From Ornithodoros turicata (Eukaryota > Arthropoda > Arachnida > Ixodida > Argasidae): a stretch of 64,000 nucleotides of DNA. Shown one piece after another: positions 1-10,525 of the stretch (position 1 is its first letter; each line of letters starts with the position of its first letter). The stretch lies in NCBI RefSeq assembly GCF_037126465.1, contig NC_088201.1, forward strand, positions 1,803,001 through 1,867,000, given 5' to 3'. The translations under genes were made by a program, and so were the position numbers. Below the pieces are notes generated by a model that made no database searches, was not told where the DNA came from, and saw only the letters and a program-made list of their open reading frames with translations.

Positions 1-356
1 ACGCGATAAACTAAGTTACAGAATTATTTCGCAGCAAATCAGGCTTCACTAGACAAGCATTAAAAGTGAAGATTTAGTACACATGCACGACACAATTGCT
101 CTGCACCTCCGTTCTCATCAAACAAGTAGCTCGAGGTAAAAGTCAGAAGCACAATCATGCCGTAAATCTCGCGGCAAAATTGGAAGTAGTTGGTGCCCTC
201 AGTAACCCAACTACTGTAGTTAACTATACTTAAAATAGTAGTTTAACTAGTAGTTGCCACCACATTTTTGCAAGTAGTTGGTACCTTCTTCTTAACTACA
301 ATCAGGTAGTTTAACTAGTAGTTTAACAACATGTAGTTAACTACTAGCCATCACTG
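1..356. mobile_element. AACTACT-rich MITE, right part
   Basis: The segment contains many AACTAC / GTAGTT motifs and ends in TAGCCATCACTG at about 345-356. The same sequence, including the ATTGCTCTGCACCTCCGTTC block near 97, recurs in the complete copy at 11780-12297. It is a nonautonomous element cut by the left window edge. The CAGTGATGGC-type terminus resembles hAT-like MITEs, but no target duplication can be tested here. Confidence 0.6.
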
Positions 357-472
357 GTGTTTTGGCTGTTGCCCAAGTTGGTGGTGGGCCCACCCTTGAC
401 ACACCCTTGCATAGACAGTTTTGTGTCATCTTCCTCGCTTAAATGATGCGCATTGCACTTTTTTTTTTTCAG

Positions 473-1121
473 GCCTTCGGGGACAGAAGACATAGTGCGG
501 GTGTATGCAGAAGCCAACACTCAGGTACATCGCAGTTGGCCATCATCATTAGAGCCCCTAGCTTTCTGCGATTCCACAAAATTTCGGGGAATTGGCCATC
601 TCTCGAGGAACCTACCGTTTCCCTTACAAGTGTCCATTTGGTCCAAGTGTATTTGATATCTTACAGAATTACGTAAGGATTTCAATCGATCTGCGACATT
701 TTCACGGGTTAAACCCAATCGGTCCCGACTGCACTGCCAGACAATAATGCTGTCACTTAGAATGCTGAATGTGGTGCGACGACAAGAAATTTAACAGCAA
801 TGCCCGGCGAGGGATTCACGGAGTTGGAGTCTAGTTTTCTTTGCACACCGAAAAAAGTTACAAAAGGCTGGAAAAGCACACAGGATGAGTCTATATGCGA
901 TCTTGGGAGCGTGCTGCACTCTTTTTTTTTTTTTTGCTTCTTTTTCTTGCCCACAGAACGCTAGAGGTCCTTAATCATCATTACCCGTTCTTTTATTGAA
1001 AGCGCAACTGGTGATTATGTGTCTTTTTGTTTTGCAGGAAGCTGCCAACAAGCTGGCTTATGAGGTCGGCATCAAGGTGTATGAGCTGGCAGGCGGTGTT
1101 GGCGAGAGGCCCAAACTGTGA
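473..1121 (+). CDS. PGM3: phosphoacetylglucosamine mutase, C-terminal exons (partial)
   Basis: These are the last two coding exons, 473-524 and 1038-1121, of phosphoacetylglucosamine mutase (GlcNAc-6-P to GlcNAc-1-P). The enzyme feeds UDP-GlcNAc synthesis for chitin, N-glycans and GPI anchors in the cytosol. The joined peptide reads (R)PSGTEDIVRVYAEANTQ then EAANKLAYEVGIKVYELAGG and ends GERPKL-stop. The RPSGTE motif is the phosphate-binding loop of the C-terminal domain of the phosphohexomutase family, and the VRVYAEA continuation is typical of the eukaryotic PGM3/AGM1 branch. A polypyrimidine tract plus AG lies before each exon, and a GT donor at 525 follows the first. The first base of exon 473 completes the Arg codon of the missing upstream exon. 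The rest of the gene lies to the left of the window. The call is strong despite only about 45 residues, because the motif is diagnostic. Confidence 0.9.
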
Positions 1122-1532
1122 GGGTGCCTTTGCACAGACAGTAGCTGTAAATTTTTGTACTCTTTCCTCAGCATTCAATGCTCTGTATTTGTAGAGACTC
1201 CACGGACGCCCCCGATATTTTTTATTGTGGCAAATTGCGCACAATTTGTATGTACATAACGCCGTGTCTGCATCTCGTGGCACTGCTGACAGTGATGACA
1301 ATTCCTGTTTTGGGGGGAGGTGTTAGTTTATGTACTTTCGTACCCTTAAAGAAGATATGTATTGCATTTGGTCTCATGAATGCGTTATTGATTGTTGCAC
1401 TGAGTTGATGGAAATACTTAATTGTGAGCCATCACTTGCATCTAGCAGTTATGGCAAGTCGTAATTTAAGTTGAGTATATTTTAGGAATGCAGGTACGCT
1501 TCTGTTGTTCCGCAATTTTTATGCGCGCATTG

Positions 1533-1538
1533 AATAAA
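1533..1538 (+). promoter_or_regulatory. poly(A) signal of PGM3
   Basis: AATAAA lies about 410 bp after the PGM3 stop codon in otherwise non-coding sequence. It is the first canonical hexamer downstream and is a plausible end of the 3' UTR. Confidence 0.55.
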
Positions 1539-1539
1539 T

Positions 1540-2872
1540 GAAGGAGATTCCCTCGGATCCTCTACCTTTTCTTTTTAAACTTGCACTACAATTATGTTCA
1601 TTTTATTTGGCATTCTAAATCGAAGACCTTCAGTGAGCGTTACACACTTGCACAAATTTTTTAAAGAACCCGGAGATCTTGATCGGGGGTTGTGAAACCG
1701 TTTCCAAACTTTTGAAGCCATAACGTTGTAAATGTTGACTTACGTGTAGAGCTAGGACTAGCTGGACAATAAAAATACTAAAATGGGGACAAAAGCGGGA
1801 TGCTTTCCGGGACAAGGTACCGATCTCTGAGTATATGTCGAAACTGCTTTTCTTAGTCTGAGATTATCTCAACTTGTTTCGCAACACCGAAACCGATGCT
1901 GTAAACGTTGTTCCTGTAAATTTTTCCAGGTGGGACTTGATCAGGGTTGTTCTGGCCAGTCCACTTAGAAATGAAGTTTCTAACAGCTAGGTATTTGAGC
2001 TTGTGAAAGGGAATTTTGGCACTCGCAAGCGTTTGTGCGTCGTCGTCGTTGAATGCCCGCTGGCGAACCTGGAAACTTATGACGAAAGATGCAAGTCTCT
2101 GATAAGGTTAGCCAGCTGTAGGATTTGAACCCACATCTTCTGGATTACCGGTCCATGGCTCTAGCATCTATCGTTAATTTCTTAGGCAATTTGAGGCTTT
2201 GCACGTATTTGTCCTTTCTGTGTTGTTCCAGCCTCAGAACATCAGTTCTCGCATGTCCTGGAAACTTAGTGCATTTCGAAAAGCGTCCCAAGGTCTACCT
2301 GTTTCCCCAACTCGCTTGCTTCTTGTTCCTTTCTCTTGTGAGGTTGCGAACCCACATGCCCTTGAATCTTGTTTCGATCATACCGTCCCTCGTTGAGGTG
2401 GTTCAGGAATTTCATACAATAGCCGTCTTTCATTTCGATGCCTTCGTTTTCCCATCAAGCGAGTTTTAAAGGAGCGCAGAAGTCATTGTCAACACCCTGT
2501 TTTCTTTCTGTAAAACTGTTAAGCGGGCCAGTAAAATGCACAATGAGAAGTAATTCACCCCACAGAGTCATAATTATCGCGGAAATGGAATTTAAAATGC
2601 GCCGCAAAATACGACCGTGCGCGACAGTAGCGGAGAGTGCCGTTACAAAACCTACCCAAATTACTCGATGACGTCATAATAACCAAGCGTCCAAAAGCAA
2701 GTCTGCGCCCCCTACATTAAGATGCCGTCAGAAGCTCTGTAAACTAAGAAAAGAAAATGCTCATTTGCATTTTTGAGATCGTAAATTCAAATTCTCTTCA
2801 TTCCCGCTTTATACCGTCCAACGAACCTGCCAGGGCCAGCCGTTCGGCGCGGAACAGGCAGATGAGTCTCAA
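1540..2872. other. intergenic, no gene; tRNA-like SINE fragment
   Basis: No convincing exon was seen. On the minus strand, 2106-2170 carries a tRNA-like block with a B-box GGTTCAAATCC (complement of 2121-2132), which suggests a degraded tRNA-derived SINE. The other open frames are short and show no family motif. Confidence 0.4.
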
Positions 2873-3003
2873 AAAGCGATAAAACCCCAGTGCAGGGGAC
2901 ACAGACAGACAAAACAGACGAGGCACTGTCCAGTGCTTCAGTGTTCAGTGCTTCGTCTGTTTTGTCTGTCTGTGTCCCCTGCACTGGGGTTTTATCGCTT
3001 TTA
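2873..3003. repeat. long inverted repeat (hairpin)
   Basis: Left arm 2873-2928 and right arm 2946-3003 are near-perfect reverse complements (about 56 bp) around a 17-nt loop. Arms begin AAAGCGATAAAACCCCAGTG and include GACACAGACAGACAAAACAG. It could be a foldback element or a MITE. A similar layout with related sequence occurs at 55535-55651. Confidence 0.85.
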
Positions 3004-3167
3004 GAGACGAGTCACCCCTAACCGGTGAGTAGATGAGGGTAATGACGTCGAGGACGCTGTCCTCCCTCTTCTTCCCCCCCCCCCCCACTTTTGTCGTCTG
3101 CCCACCGTTTTGTCCGGTCTTTATCAGCTATTCTCCCTTCGACTGGTTTTAAAGGAGTACAGAGGGC

Positions 3168-3551
3168 TAGAGTCACTAAATAAGCTTCGCTTCAGAGTAT
3201 CGACACTGAGGTTCAAGGGGGAGCAGGAGCGCCATCTTGTTTCCGCACCACACCGGTACCATCACCAGTTGAGGATCAAAGACGGCTAATATAATGCTCT
3301 TTGTGGGATAGAGAAGCGTGTGTCCATGTACTGTCAACCAGAGCGTCCCGAGGATGTCAACGTGAGCTCAAGGCCGTCAACTGCTGCTGTAAACGAAAGG
3401 AACATTTCACCCGCGCTCGATAGATGGCGTCGTGTGCTAAGTTGCGCAGTGCGCGTGCGCATGGGTAGCGTGGCGCGGAAACAAGATGGCGTATGGTCGC
3501 CCTTGGAACTCAGTGTCGATACTCTGAAGCGTAGCTTATTTAGTGGCTCTA
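3168..3551. mobile_element. hAT-type MITE, copy 1
   Basis: This 384-bp element has long terminal inverted repeats starting TAGAGTCACTAAATAAGCTT and ending in the complement (...TTATTTAGTGGCTCTA). It is flanked by a perfect 8-bp direct repeat CAGAGGGC at 3160-3167 and 3552-3559. The internal part has no transposase; the open frame at 3320-3748 runs out of the element and has no family features. An 8-bp target duplication is the hAT hallmark. A second copy lies at 62592-62991. Confidence 0.85.
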
Positions 3552-4025
3552 CAGAGGGCCATCAAAAAAAAAAAAAAGAAAAAATCAGATTAAGACGTCT
3601 GATGAAAGTGTGTGCGTCATTTTACCGAATAGCGCGAAAGGTTTTGATGTGTGCAGTTTGTTTCCCGAAAAAAAGCTCACATAAACATGACTTCACGCGT
3701 TCACCCTTATCTCGCCACTCCGGGTATAATGAGGAGGAGAAGGTATGATTCCACGTCACCGATGACATTATAAGGAGAACTCGTTCTGGTTCGCCGGTCA
3801 GTGGGGGTCAGCGCTCCCCAGTGTCCCTTTGCCGCCATAAACCAGTTTTGCCAGTTCTTCCGGAGAATTGGGGATAGAAGGAGAGGCCGAATCATGGGCC
3901 TTCGCAAGAAGTGCTTTTTCAGAACCCCAAACAGCCGAGTAGCAGACAAGATTTATCTGGACCAATCGACGAGCGTGGCCTCTGTAGCGTCAGCACGAGG
4001 TCCCCCGGCAGATCACAGGCTGGTA

Positions 4026-4130
4026 CCAGTGTTGCCAGATCTACAGATTTGTATGGAGATCTACAGATTTTTGGCAGCATCTACAGATATACAGATTATT
4101 TCTGAAATCTACAGTTTTTTTTTTTTTTGA
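4026..4130. repeat. CTACAGAT-rich repeat ending in poly-T
   Basis: CAGTGTTGCCAGAT is followed by at least five CTACAGAT-like repeats and a T run at 4118-4128. The CAGTGTTGCC start resembles a hAT-like terminus. The partner terminus was not identified. Confidence 0.4.
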
Positions 4131-4401
4131 CTCGATGATAAAACAAGTCTGAGCATGCTCAGGATTGTTTCATCATGGATTTGACGCACCAGCTAGGCTG
4201 CGTCTACGCTATGTTGTCAGATTTTTGGGCAATCGTTAAAAAAATGTCACGAGAAGCCCGATTCATGTGCGCCACTCGGGTGAAAAAACAACGAATTTTT
4301 ATTTCATATTTGCTTCATGGTACGCATGTTAAAAAAGGACTGTCGGTATAATCTTTCATATTTTGTATCACTCGTGGCACGGAAGCTGTTCGTACTTAGC
4401 A

Positions 4402-4640
4402 GAGGTGGCCAAATGCCCTCACGACCTTTGCCATCACCTCAATTTTCGTCCCAGATGTTTTTCCTCACCTCACCTCAATTTATTTCCGGAAGATGTTCAA
4501 CTCACCTCACCTCAGCATTTTCCAGAACACTTTCCTCACCTCAACCTTTATTCTAAAGTATCTTCCTCACCTCATCTCAACCTTCTTTCTAAAGTATATT
4601 CACCTCATCTCACTAATTCAACCTACTTGTTCAAATTTTT
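4402..4640. repeat. CCTCACCTCA minisatellite-like element, copy 1
   Basis: A core of CCTCACCTCA alternates with AT-rich spacers (CAATTTT, TTCTAAAGTAT). The block starts at GCAGAGGTGGCCAAATGCCC. The same core and the complementary CCACCTCTG end are seen at 40150-41070. It may be a nonautonomous transposon whose interior has expanded as a minisatellite. Confidence 0.6.
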
Positions 4641-4682
4641 TGCCTCGTAAAACGTTTTCACTACACAATTGCTCTTTCAATT

Positions 4683-4738
4683 AGTCGCTCATAGCCACAG
4701 TTGCTTCGCGGCGCTAACACGGAATCAAAAAAATACTA
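4683..4738 (+). mobile_element. SINE 3'-end fragment
   Basis: The segment CGCTCATAGCCACAGTTGCT followed by TCGCGGCGCTAACACGGAAT matches the 3' ends of the SINEs at 8150-8386 and 34998-35265. Only the tail is present. Confidence 0.6.
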
Positions 4739-5314
4739 GGAGCGGGTAGGTGTAGTATACGTAGTTGGCTTTTTTACTGCTTCGTTGGTTGATTCCTGAC
4801 AACAAGTACCCACAACTAAGATTCATTAGCTTGCTTGGTTCGTCGATCTTGCAACAAGTATCCACAGTCAGTAAATATTGGACGTACGGTACATGGGTAG
4901 AGAAGCTGCACAAACCGAGCGATTCGGAGTTGTTTGTTTTTCATGCTGGTAAAGCAGGAATGGCTTTTATCGAGTATCTCTCAAGCGAGAATGATAATGG
5001 GGCTGCGGTAGTCGTTTTCGGGATGGTATATGCAGCTACACTTCGAATTGCTTGTACATTTTGCATTTTTGTCTGTTACGACTGTCATCGATCGACATGT
5101 CTGTCATCGATCATATTTAAATAGCGGACGTATTCATTTGTAGCCAGAATTCGGGGACCTTTTCTTCGAGACCCTTGTTTTGGAGCAATCAGGGCGACGT
5201 GCATTACTATAGTGACTTACGTGTTGACTTACTAATTAAATTACTTTATATAGACACAGGCCTCTTGTGCCTTTTCACCTAACTTCATTGCCCCATTAAA
5301 AGCTCAATGGTTCA

Positions 5315-6915
5315 ATGGCTCATTCTGGTCATTCTTCCAGTCCAGTCTTCGGTGCTTGCGCCCGCTCCCGTGTTTCTTCTTCTTCCACCACTAAGCACAG
5401 TGGCCACGAGCCACACAGGGCGATTGGCCAGGGTTCCGTGCAGGGTAATCACTGGGGATTCATAAGTCCCACGGCTTCACCCGCGGGACAAGGAGGATGG
5501 TAGAATGATATGAGAGAATAATATCATTCCAGCCATAGTAGAAGGAAGGAAGGAGGCGGAAGGTGCGTGGTGATTCAGAAGCGACCGCAGATGGTAAGAA
5601 AGGCGGCGGCACTCGACGCTCTTTCAAACCGCCATTTCTCAGTATGGGAGGCTCCAAACGAAAGGATGACGCCCAGGGAAAAGGGAACGCCTTGTCTCGC
5701 CAGCGGCTGGGCAAGGTAACTAAGGCGGGAACGATCGTAGAGGGGGCAGTGCGGGAGAAAGTGCTCCACAGTTTCTTCTTGACCGCAGTGGACGCACGCA
5801 GGAGAGCGGCTGACACCCGCACGGTGTAAATAAAAGTTTAGGGGAAAGGCTAGGCAGCGCAGACGAGTCAGCAAGACTTCAACGTGAAGGGAGGTGCAGC
5901 GGTCATCCTGCCAAGCATGGGAAAGGCGGGCGTACCGGGCTGGCAGCGAGCGGAGAGCAGTCAGTTCCAGGTGCCTTCTATACCTGGCCTACGTGATAGA
6001 GGGCGAGGGCGGAAGAACGTCGATGAGAGGGCCAGAGAGGGAGATTTTAGCCAGGCTGTCCGCCAACACGTTGGGAGAGAGGCCACAGTGACCAGGGATC
6101 CATGTCAGTACTACTTCCGTGATGTGGCTAGGACTCAGGGCCTGCAGGAGCTGGAGCCACTCGCAGGAGGGGCTGGCTAGGGCAGTGATGACCGATAGCG
6201 AGTCGGACAAGAGCAGGATCCTGGGGTATGCAGTATCATGGCGAGGAGTTCGCTGTCGAACATGGGGCAATGGCAGTCCAGCTGGGGGAAGACGACGCCG
6301 GCACCCGCCAGCTGAGCCGAGACAGAGGCATCGGTCGCGACGACAACGTGAGACGGGAACTGGTTGACGTCGCCGAGACGTGGGCTTCCAGCCTGGGAGA
6401 CGGAGCGTAGGCAATGCCGGGCTGGAAGGCGTCGGCGACCCGCAGGGCGATGGACGAGACCGGACTGGTGGGCACAGGAAGGGCAGTCAGAAGGTATTCA
6501 GCGAGGGTATAGAAGGGATTCGACAAAGACGACCTGCAGGGTGTTGGATTTTCGCCATCGCCAGGCGATCCACTGGGTCCGATCCCTGAGAGACTGGTGC
6601 TGTCTGGTGGCTAAAGGGCTCTGGCAGAGCGAAAGGAAGGTGTTCACTGTGAGTAGGCGGGTCCGAGTCTTCAGAGGGGGAATACGGGCTTCGGCATAAA
6701 GCGCCTGGTTGGCCGTATACTTGGGGAGGCCCATGCAAAGGCGGAGGGCTCTTCTTTCTACGGCGAATAACCTGCTCAGACGATAAGGGAGGTGCGAGAA
6801 AGAGACACATCCAAACTCAAGAATTAACCGCACGTAGCACTTGTACAGGAACAGCAGGGCGCTCCTGTTTCGTCCTCGTACCAGTTCGTGTCCCACTTCT
6901 TCCTCCTCGGGGACC
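5315..6915 (-). mobile_element. 5'-truncated non-LTR retrotransposon
   Basis: Read on the minus strand from about 6900, this holds the end of a reverse transcriptase (frame 6896-6498, with LFLYKCYVRLILEFGCVSF typical of the RT thumb). An RNase H domain follows in broken frames (6526-6236 and 6414-5989, with LLLSDSLSVITAL and TWIPGHCGLSPNVLADSLAK). Last comes a CCHC-like zinc knuckle (5874-5575, CVHCGQEETVEHFLPHC). The polymerase active site is absent, so the copy is 5'-truncated, and at least two frame changes inactivate it. It differs from the element at 8600-11779. The 3' segment (5315-5500) shares sequence with SINE-like DNA near 35590. The exact ends are uncertain. Confidence 0.75.
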
Positions 6916-6924
6916 TACCAATCA

Positions 6925-7240
6925 AGAAATGCACTGTTTCCTGCTAACGAGAATGTAAACCCTTGTAATAACAGGAAGGCATGGTCCACTCTTCCAGTCC
7001 AGTCTTCGCTGCTTCCGCTCGATTTAAGATGTCACAAAGGTTCGTTTTAGGCTCTTAGTAACGATAGGAAAATGTGACGTGTATACTCTAGAGAAGTCAA
7101 GAAATGCACACTTTCCTGGTAGTGAGAATGTAGACACGTTTAATAACAGAAAAGCTTAATCGTTCTTCCAATCCAACCTTGGCTGCTTCCGCCCGATTTA
7201 AAATGCTTACAAAGTTGACATTCTTTGAGTAATACAATTC
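6925..7240. repeat. imperfect tandem duplication (~170 bp)
   Basis: Two related segments follow each other. AGAAATGCACTGTTTCCTGC near 6925 and AGAAATGCACACTTTCCTGG near 7102 are each followed by GAGAATGTA, TAATAACAG and CTTCCAGTCCAG / CTTCCAATCCAA. Each then carries GCTGCTTCCGC(T/C)CGATTTAA. The last block also occurs at 5330-5370. Confidence 0.55.
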
Positions 7241-7479
7241 TTTATTTTTATATACTACGGCTACAGTTTTCGTTCAAGTAGTCTCGCAGGCTTCGAATCT
7301 TTCGCAGACCGTCCTTGGCGCGCTATTGAGACTATTGTCTAAAGTAATTGCTTCCAATTGGACGTTTGAAGCCAGCATATAGATATGTCTTGCTCGTATC
7401 TGTGCCGGTACCTGTAGGGATCCGGGTACCCTCTATGCTGGCATCGCGAAGCAGGTGTGATACGGACATGGAGACAAGT

Positions 7480-7733
7480 ACACGCTTAAAAATGAACTTG
7501 ACCGCATAGCACGCTCCTAGCCAACCATCATCTTGAATGATATCGTTATCTGCCCTGATTTGTTGAAAACGGGAGGCGTACGCCATTTTTGTGACACTTA
7601 TGCTGGTCATAATTGCCCCCCCCCCCCAAAAAAAAGGCGTACGTCCTCCTTTTTCAGCAAATCAGGTCAGATAACGATATCATTCGAGTTGGCTAGGAGC
7701 GTGCTATGCGGTGAAGTTCATTTTTAAGCGTGT
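7480..7733. mobile_element. Tc1/mariner-type hairpin MITE, family M1
   Basis: Terminal inverted repeats are CACGCTTAAAAATGAACTTG and its complement, flanked by TA on both sides. The arms include CATAGCACGCTCCTAGCCAA and CTGCCCTGATTTGTTGAAAA, so almost the whole element can fold into one hairpin. No protein is encoded. Related copies occur at 13281, 34721, 41237 and 59079. Confidence 0.8.
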
Positions 7734-8149
7734 ATGTCTTGAAAACGTGAGATCCTTTTTTTAGGGGCCCCATCCGAACCAGCACGTAAACATCCGGTTG
7801 GAAGTGACCGAGCATTTATGCCGAAAAAATAAAGACGACTACCTGGAAACCGTCGTTGTCGACCGCGGTATTTAAAACATCGGAGGCAACCGGTATGCTT
7901 CTCTTGAGTTGAGTCGATATCTGGCCTGCAATCAACTGGGCCAATCGACCTGTTTGCTGCACTCGCTAGCTGCCTCGTGCGACTGGCACCAACGGCACTT
8001 TCACTCAAATTGTATTTCAAAGGTGGTGTCTTCTGTTATGAACTCCGGAATTGCCAATATGAAAATCGTCCCATTTACCTACTTGTTTGTTTGTTTGTTT
8101 GTTTATGGGGAAAAGAGAGGTTGGCCATGCTCAGCAGGCCTGCTGACCA
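7734..8149. other. no gene recognised; (TTTG)n microsatellite
   Basis: Nothing coding is recognisable. A (GTTT)5-6 microsatellite lies at about 8084-8106. The remainder is unique-looking AT/GC-mixed sequence. Confidence 0.4.
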
Positions 8150-8386
8150 CAGGGCTGGGCGGGTAAAGGACTTTCCGCTCGTTCGTGAACTGCAAGCCAA
8201 GGTCGTGGGAGGTAATTCTACCGTCGCAGGTTTTCCCTGGGTTTTGTCGCAGACTTTGCAGTCGGATAGTACCCCGTGAAGTCGGCCCATGACGCATACT
8301 GACCCCTCACTCCTTCCTGCTCTCCATCTGTACGCCGCTCATAGCTACAGTTGCTTCGCGGCGCTAACGGGGAATAAAAAAAAATA
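8150..8386 (+). mobile_element. tRNA-derived SINE, degraded copy
   Basis: It aligns by eye with the SINE at 34998-35265 along most of its length: the GAAGTCGGCCCA(T/G)GACGCATACT block, CTCTCCATCTGTACGCCGCT and the CACAGTTGCT-like tail (here CTACAGTTGCTTCGCGGCGC), ending in an A-rich run. The B-box is mutated (GAGGTAATTCTACC). Confidence 0.7.
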
Positions 8387-9115
8387 CTTGCCACTAAAAC
8401 GGAACAGCTTTCCATTTCTCAACCGAATGTGTCTGCAATTGACGATTTTCACTGGTGTACACGTTTCATAGAGGCTTGTATATCATTCTCCGCAGTGATT
8501 TCCCCAGAAATTCACTGCGGGGGGTGCCGAGCTTTGAAGCTCGGAAATCGTGGCACGATGGTGACATATCTGCGCAGCTTTCCCGTTTTATTCCGTCTGC
8601 TCAGCAGACATAATTCGCTACATGTCGTGCGCTACGGATGTCGACAGCCGAGGTAGTGACCACTTTCCCATCTATATTTCGCACGAAAGGCTGCCTCTGT
8701 CACCCACTACTGGACTGATCCCTTTCACGAATTGGGCACTGTTTCGTGCTGACCTCCGAACATCTGTGCACACCGGCATGTCCTCAGAGGCCCTCTCGCA
8801 AGGCATTCGTTCCGCCATGCAGGGCGCGGTAGTCACGTCTAAACGAGTCACCGGTCACGTCGGTCATTCTCCCGCAATTAACCACCTCAGAGCATTACGT
8901 CGTCGAGCCGAGAGAACGGCTCGCCGAACTGGGCAACTTCCTGACATCGTGGCGTACCGCCGGATGAAAGCTAAAGTAACACGAGAACTTAAGAGGACCG
9001 GAAGCGTTGGCGTAAGTTTTGTCACCACCTTTCACCATTTGACCCCGCCACAAAGATCTGGAGGACAATTCGAGCTCTGAAGGATGCGCTCCCACAAAAG
9101 AATCCTCTCGCCGCA

Positions 9116-10525
9116 TTGACTATCGTTAAGGGTGTAGACGAAACCCCACTCGCGACAGATTTCTCCGTCGTCCTAACGACACCAGCGGCTGCCTCAACGT
9201 CTGCAGTACACCACAGTTTCGTCCAGAGCCTGCAGACAGAAATCCACCAAGACTGGTTCCGTCAACCGGCAGTTATGGACCGCGACTTTACTCTCATTGA
9301 GCTGCAGACAGCGTTGAAACTTGTGAATGTGCGATCGTCCCCAGGACCAGATAAAATCACTTACGCCGCACTGCGTAACCTTGACGAGCCATCACTCCTA
9401 GCTCTCCTTCATGTTTATAATACGTCTTGACGACAGGAATCCGTACCATCTACTTGGAAGGAGGCTTTAGTTGTTCCAGTCCTGAAACCAGGCAAACCCC
9501 CAAATGCCCTATCCTCCTTTCGCCCAGTGAGCCTGACAAGATGTATGGACAAGCTGATGGAGAGAATGGTTTTGCATCGCCTCGACTGGTGGCTCGAAAA
9601 ACAAGGTGCGTTTCCTCAGGAAATGGGTGGGTTTCACCGCCACCAAAGCTCTATGGATCCCGTTCTCGATCTGGTCTCTACAGTCCAACGTGCTCGTGCT
9701 CATCGGCGGATCGTTGTATCGGTCTTCCTGGACATTAAGCGCGCTTATGATACCGTCTCGCACATCTGTGTCCTCCACTGGTTGCGATCTTTTGGAGTAT
9801 CTGGTCGACTTTTTAGCTGGCTTCACGATTTCCTTACGGACCGAACTGTCGCTGTCCGCATATCCCACGGCCAAAGCCCCAAGCACCCTGTTGATCAAGG
9901 CGTACCCGAAGGAAGCATTCTCAGTCCTACACATTTTAATGTGGTCATGGCAGGACTAAAATCGGTAGTTCGACGCAAGGCCGCATTCTCCGTGTATGCC
10001 GATGACGTTGCCCTTTGGACAGTAGGCAAGACACGACCAGCCATTCAGCGCCGTTTACAACAAGCCCCAAACAACGTTCATCTCTACCTTACGCAACTTG
10101 GAATGGACCTTTCGCCCGAAAAGTGCATCGAGCTCCCATCCATTTCCCATTTCATCCACAAGGCTATGAGTAATTTCCCTCTTTGGGTTGGTGCACGGAA
10201 GCTCGACCCTGTGCGTTCCCATCGCTTCCTTGGTGTGGTCCTGGACTCGCACCCGCCCTGGCCTCGCCACATTAAGCACCTTGAAACCAAAGTGCAGCGA
10301 TGGCTTCCTGCTATTCAACATCTTTCTGGCTTCGGCTGGGGCTGTGATCAACGCTCCCTCTTAGCCGTTCACGCGACTTTGATGAGGGCGACCGTGCTTC
10401 ACAGCCTTCCAGTCTTGCATATAGGGTTTCTACAACATCGTTCAATACCTTTCGGTCTCTGTTCGCCCGAAGCCTTCGTCGCTGCCTTGGCGTTCCAAGA
10501 ATGGCTGAAACACGGCAAGTCCTAG
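9116..10525 (+). pseudogene. reverse transcriptase domain of the non-LTR element
   Basis: One frame runs from 9116 to 10525, interrupted only by TGA at 9428-9430. Conserved RT blocks appear in order: SSPGPDKITY, SSFRPVSLTRCMDKLMERM, VFLDIKRAYDTV (first catalytic Asp), QGVPEGSILSPTHFN, and YADDVALW (the catalytic Asp pair), then FLGVVLDS and the thumb. Upstream, the same protein continues in another frame (KRWRKFCHH... near 9001), showing a frameshift. Near 10440 the protein passes into the frame that opens the next ORF. It would reverse-transcribe the element RNA at the target site if intact. Confidence 0.85.
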
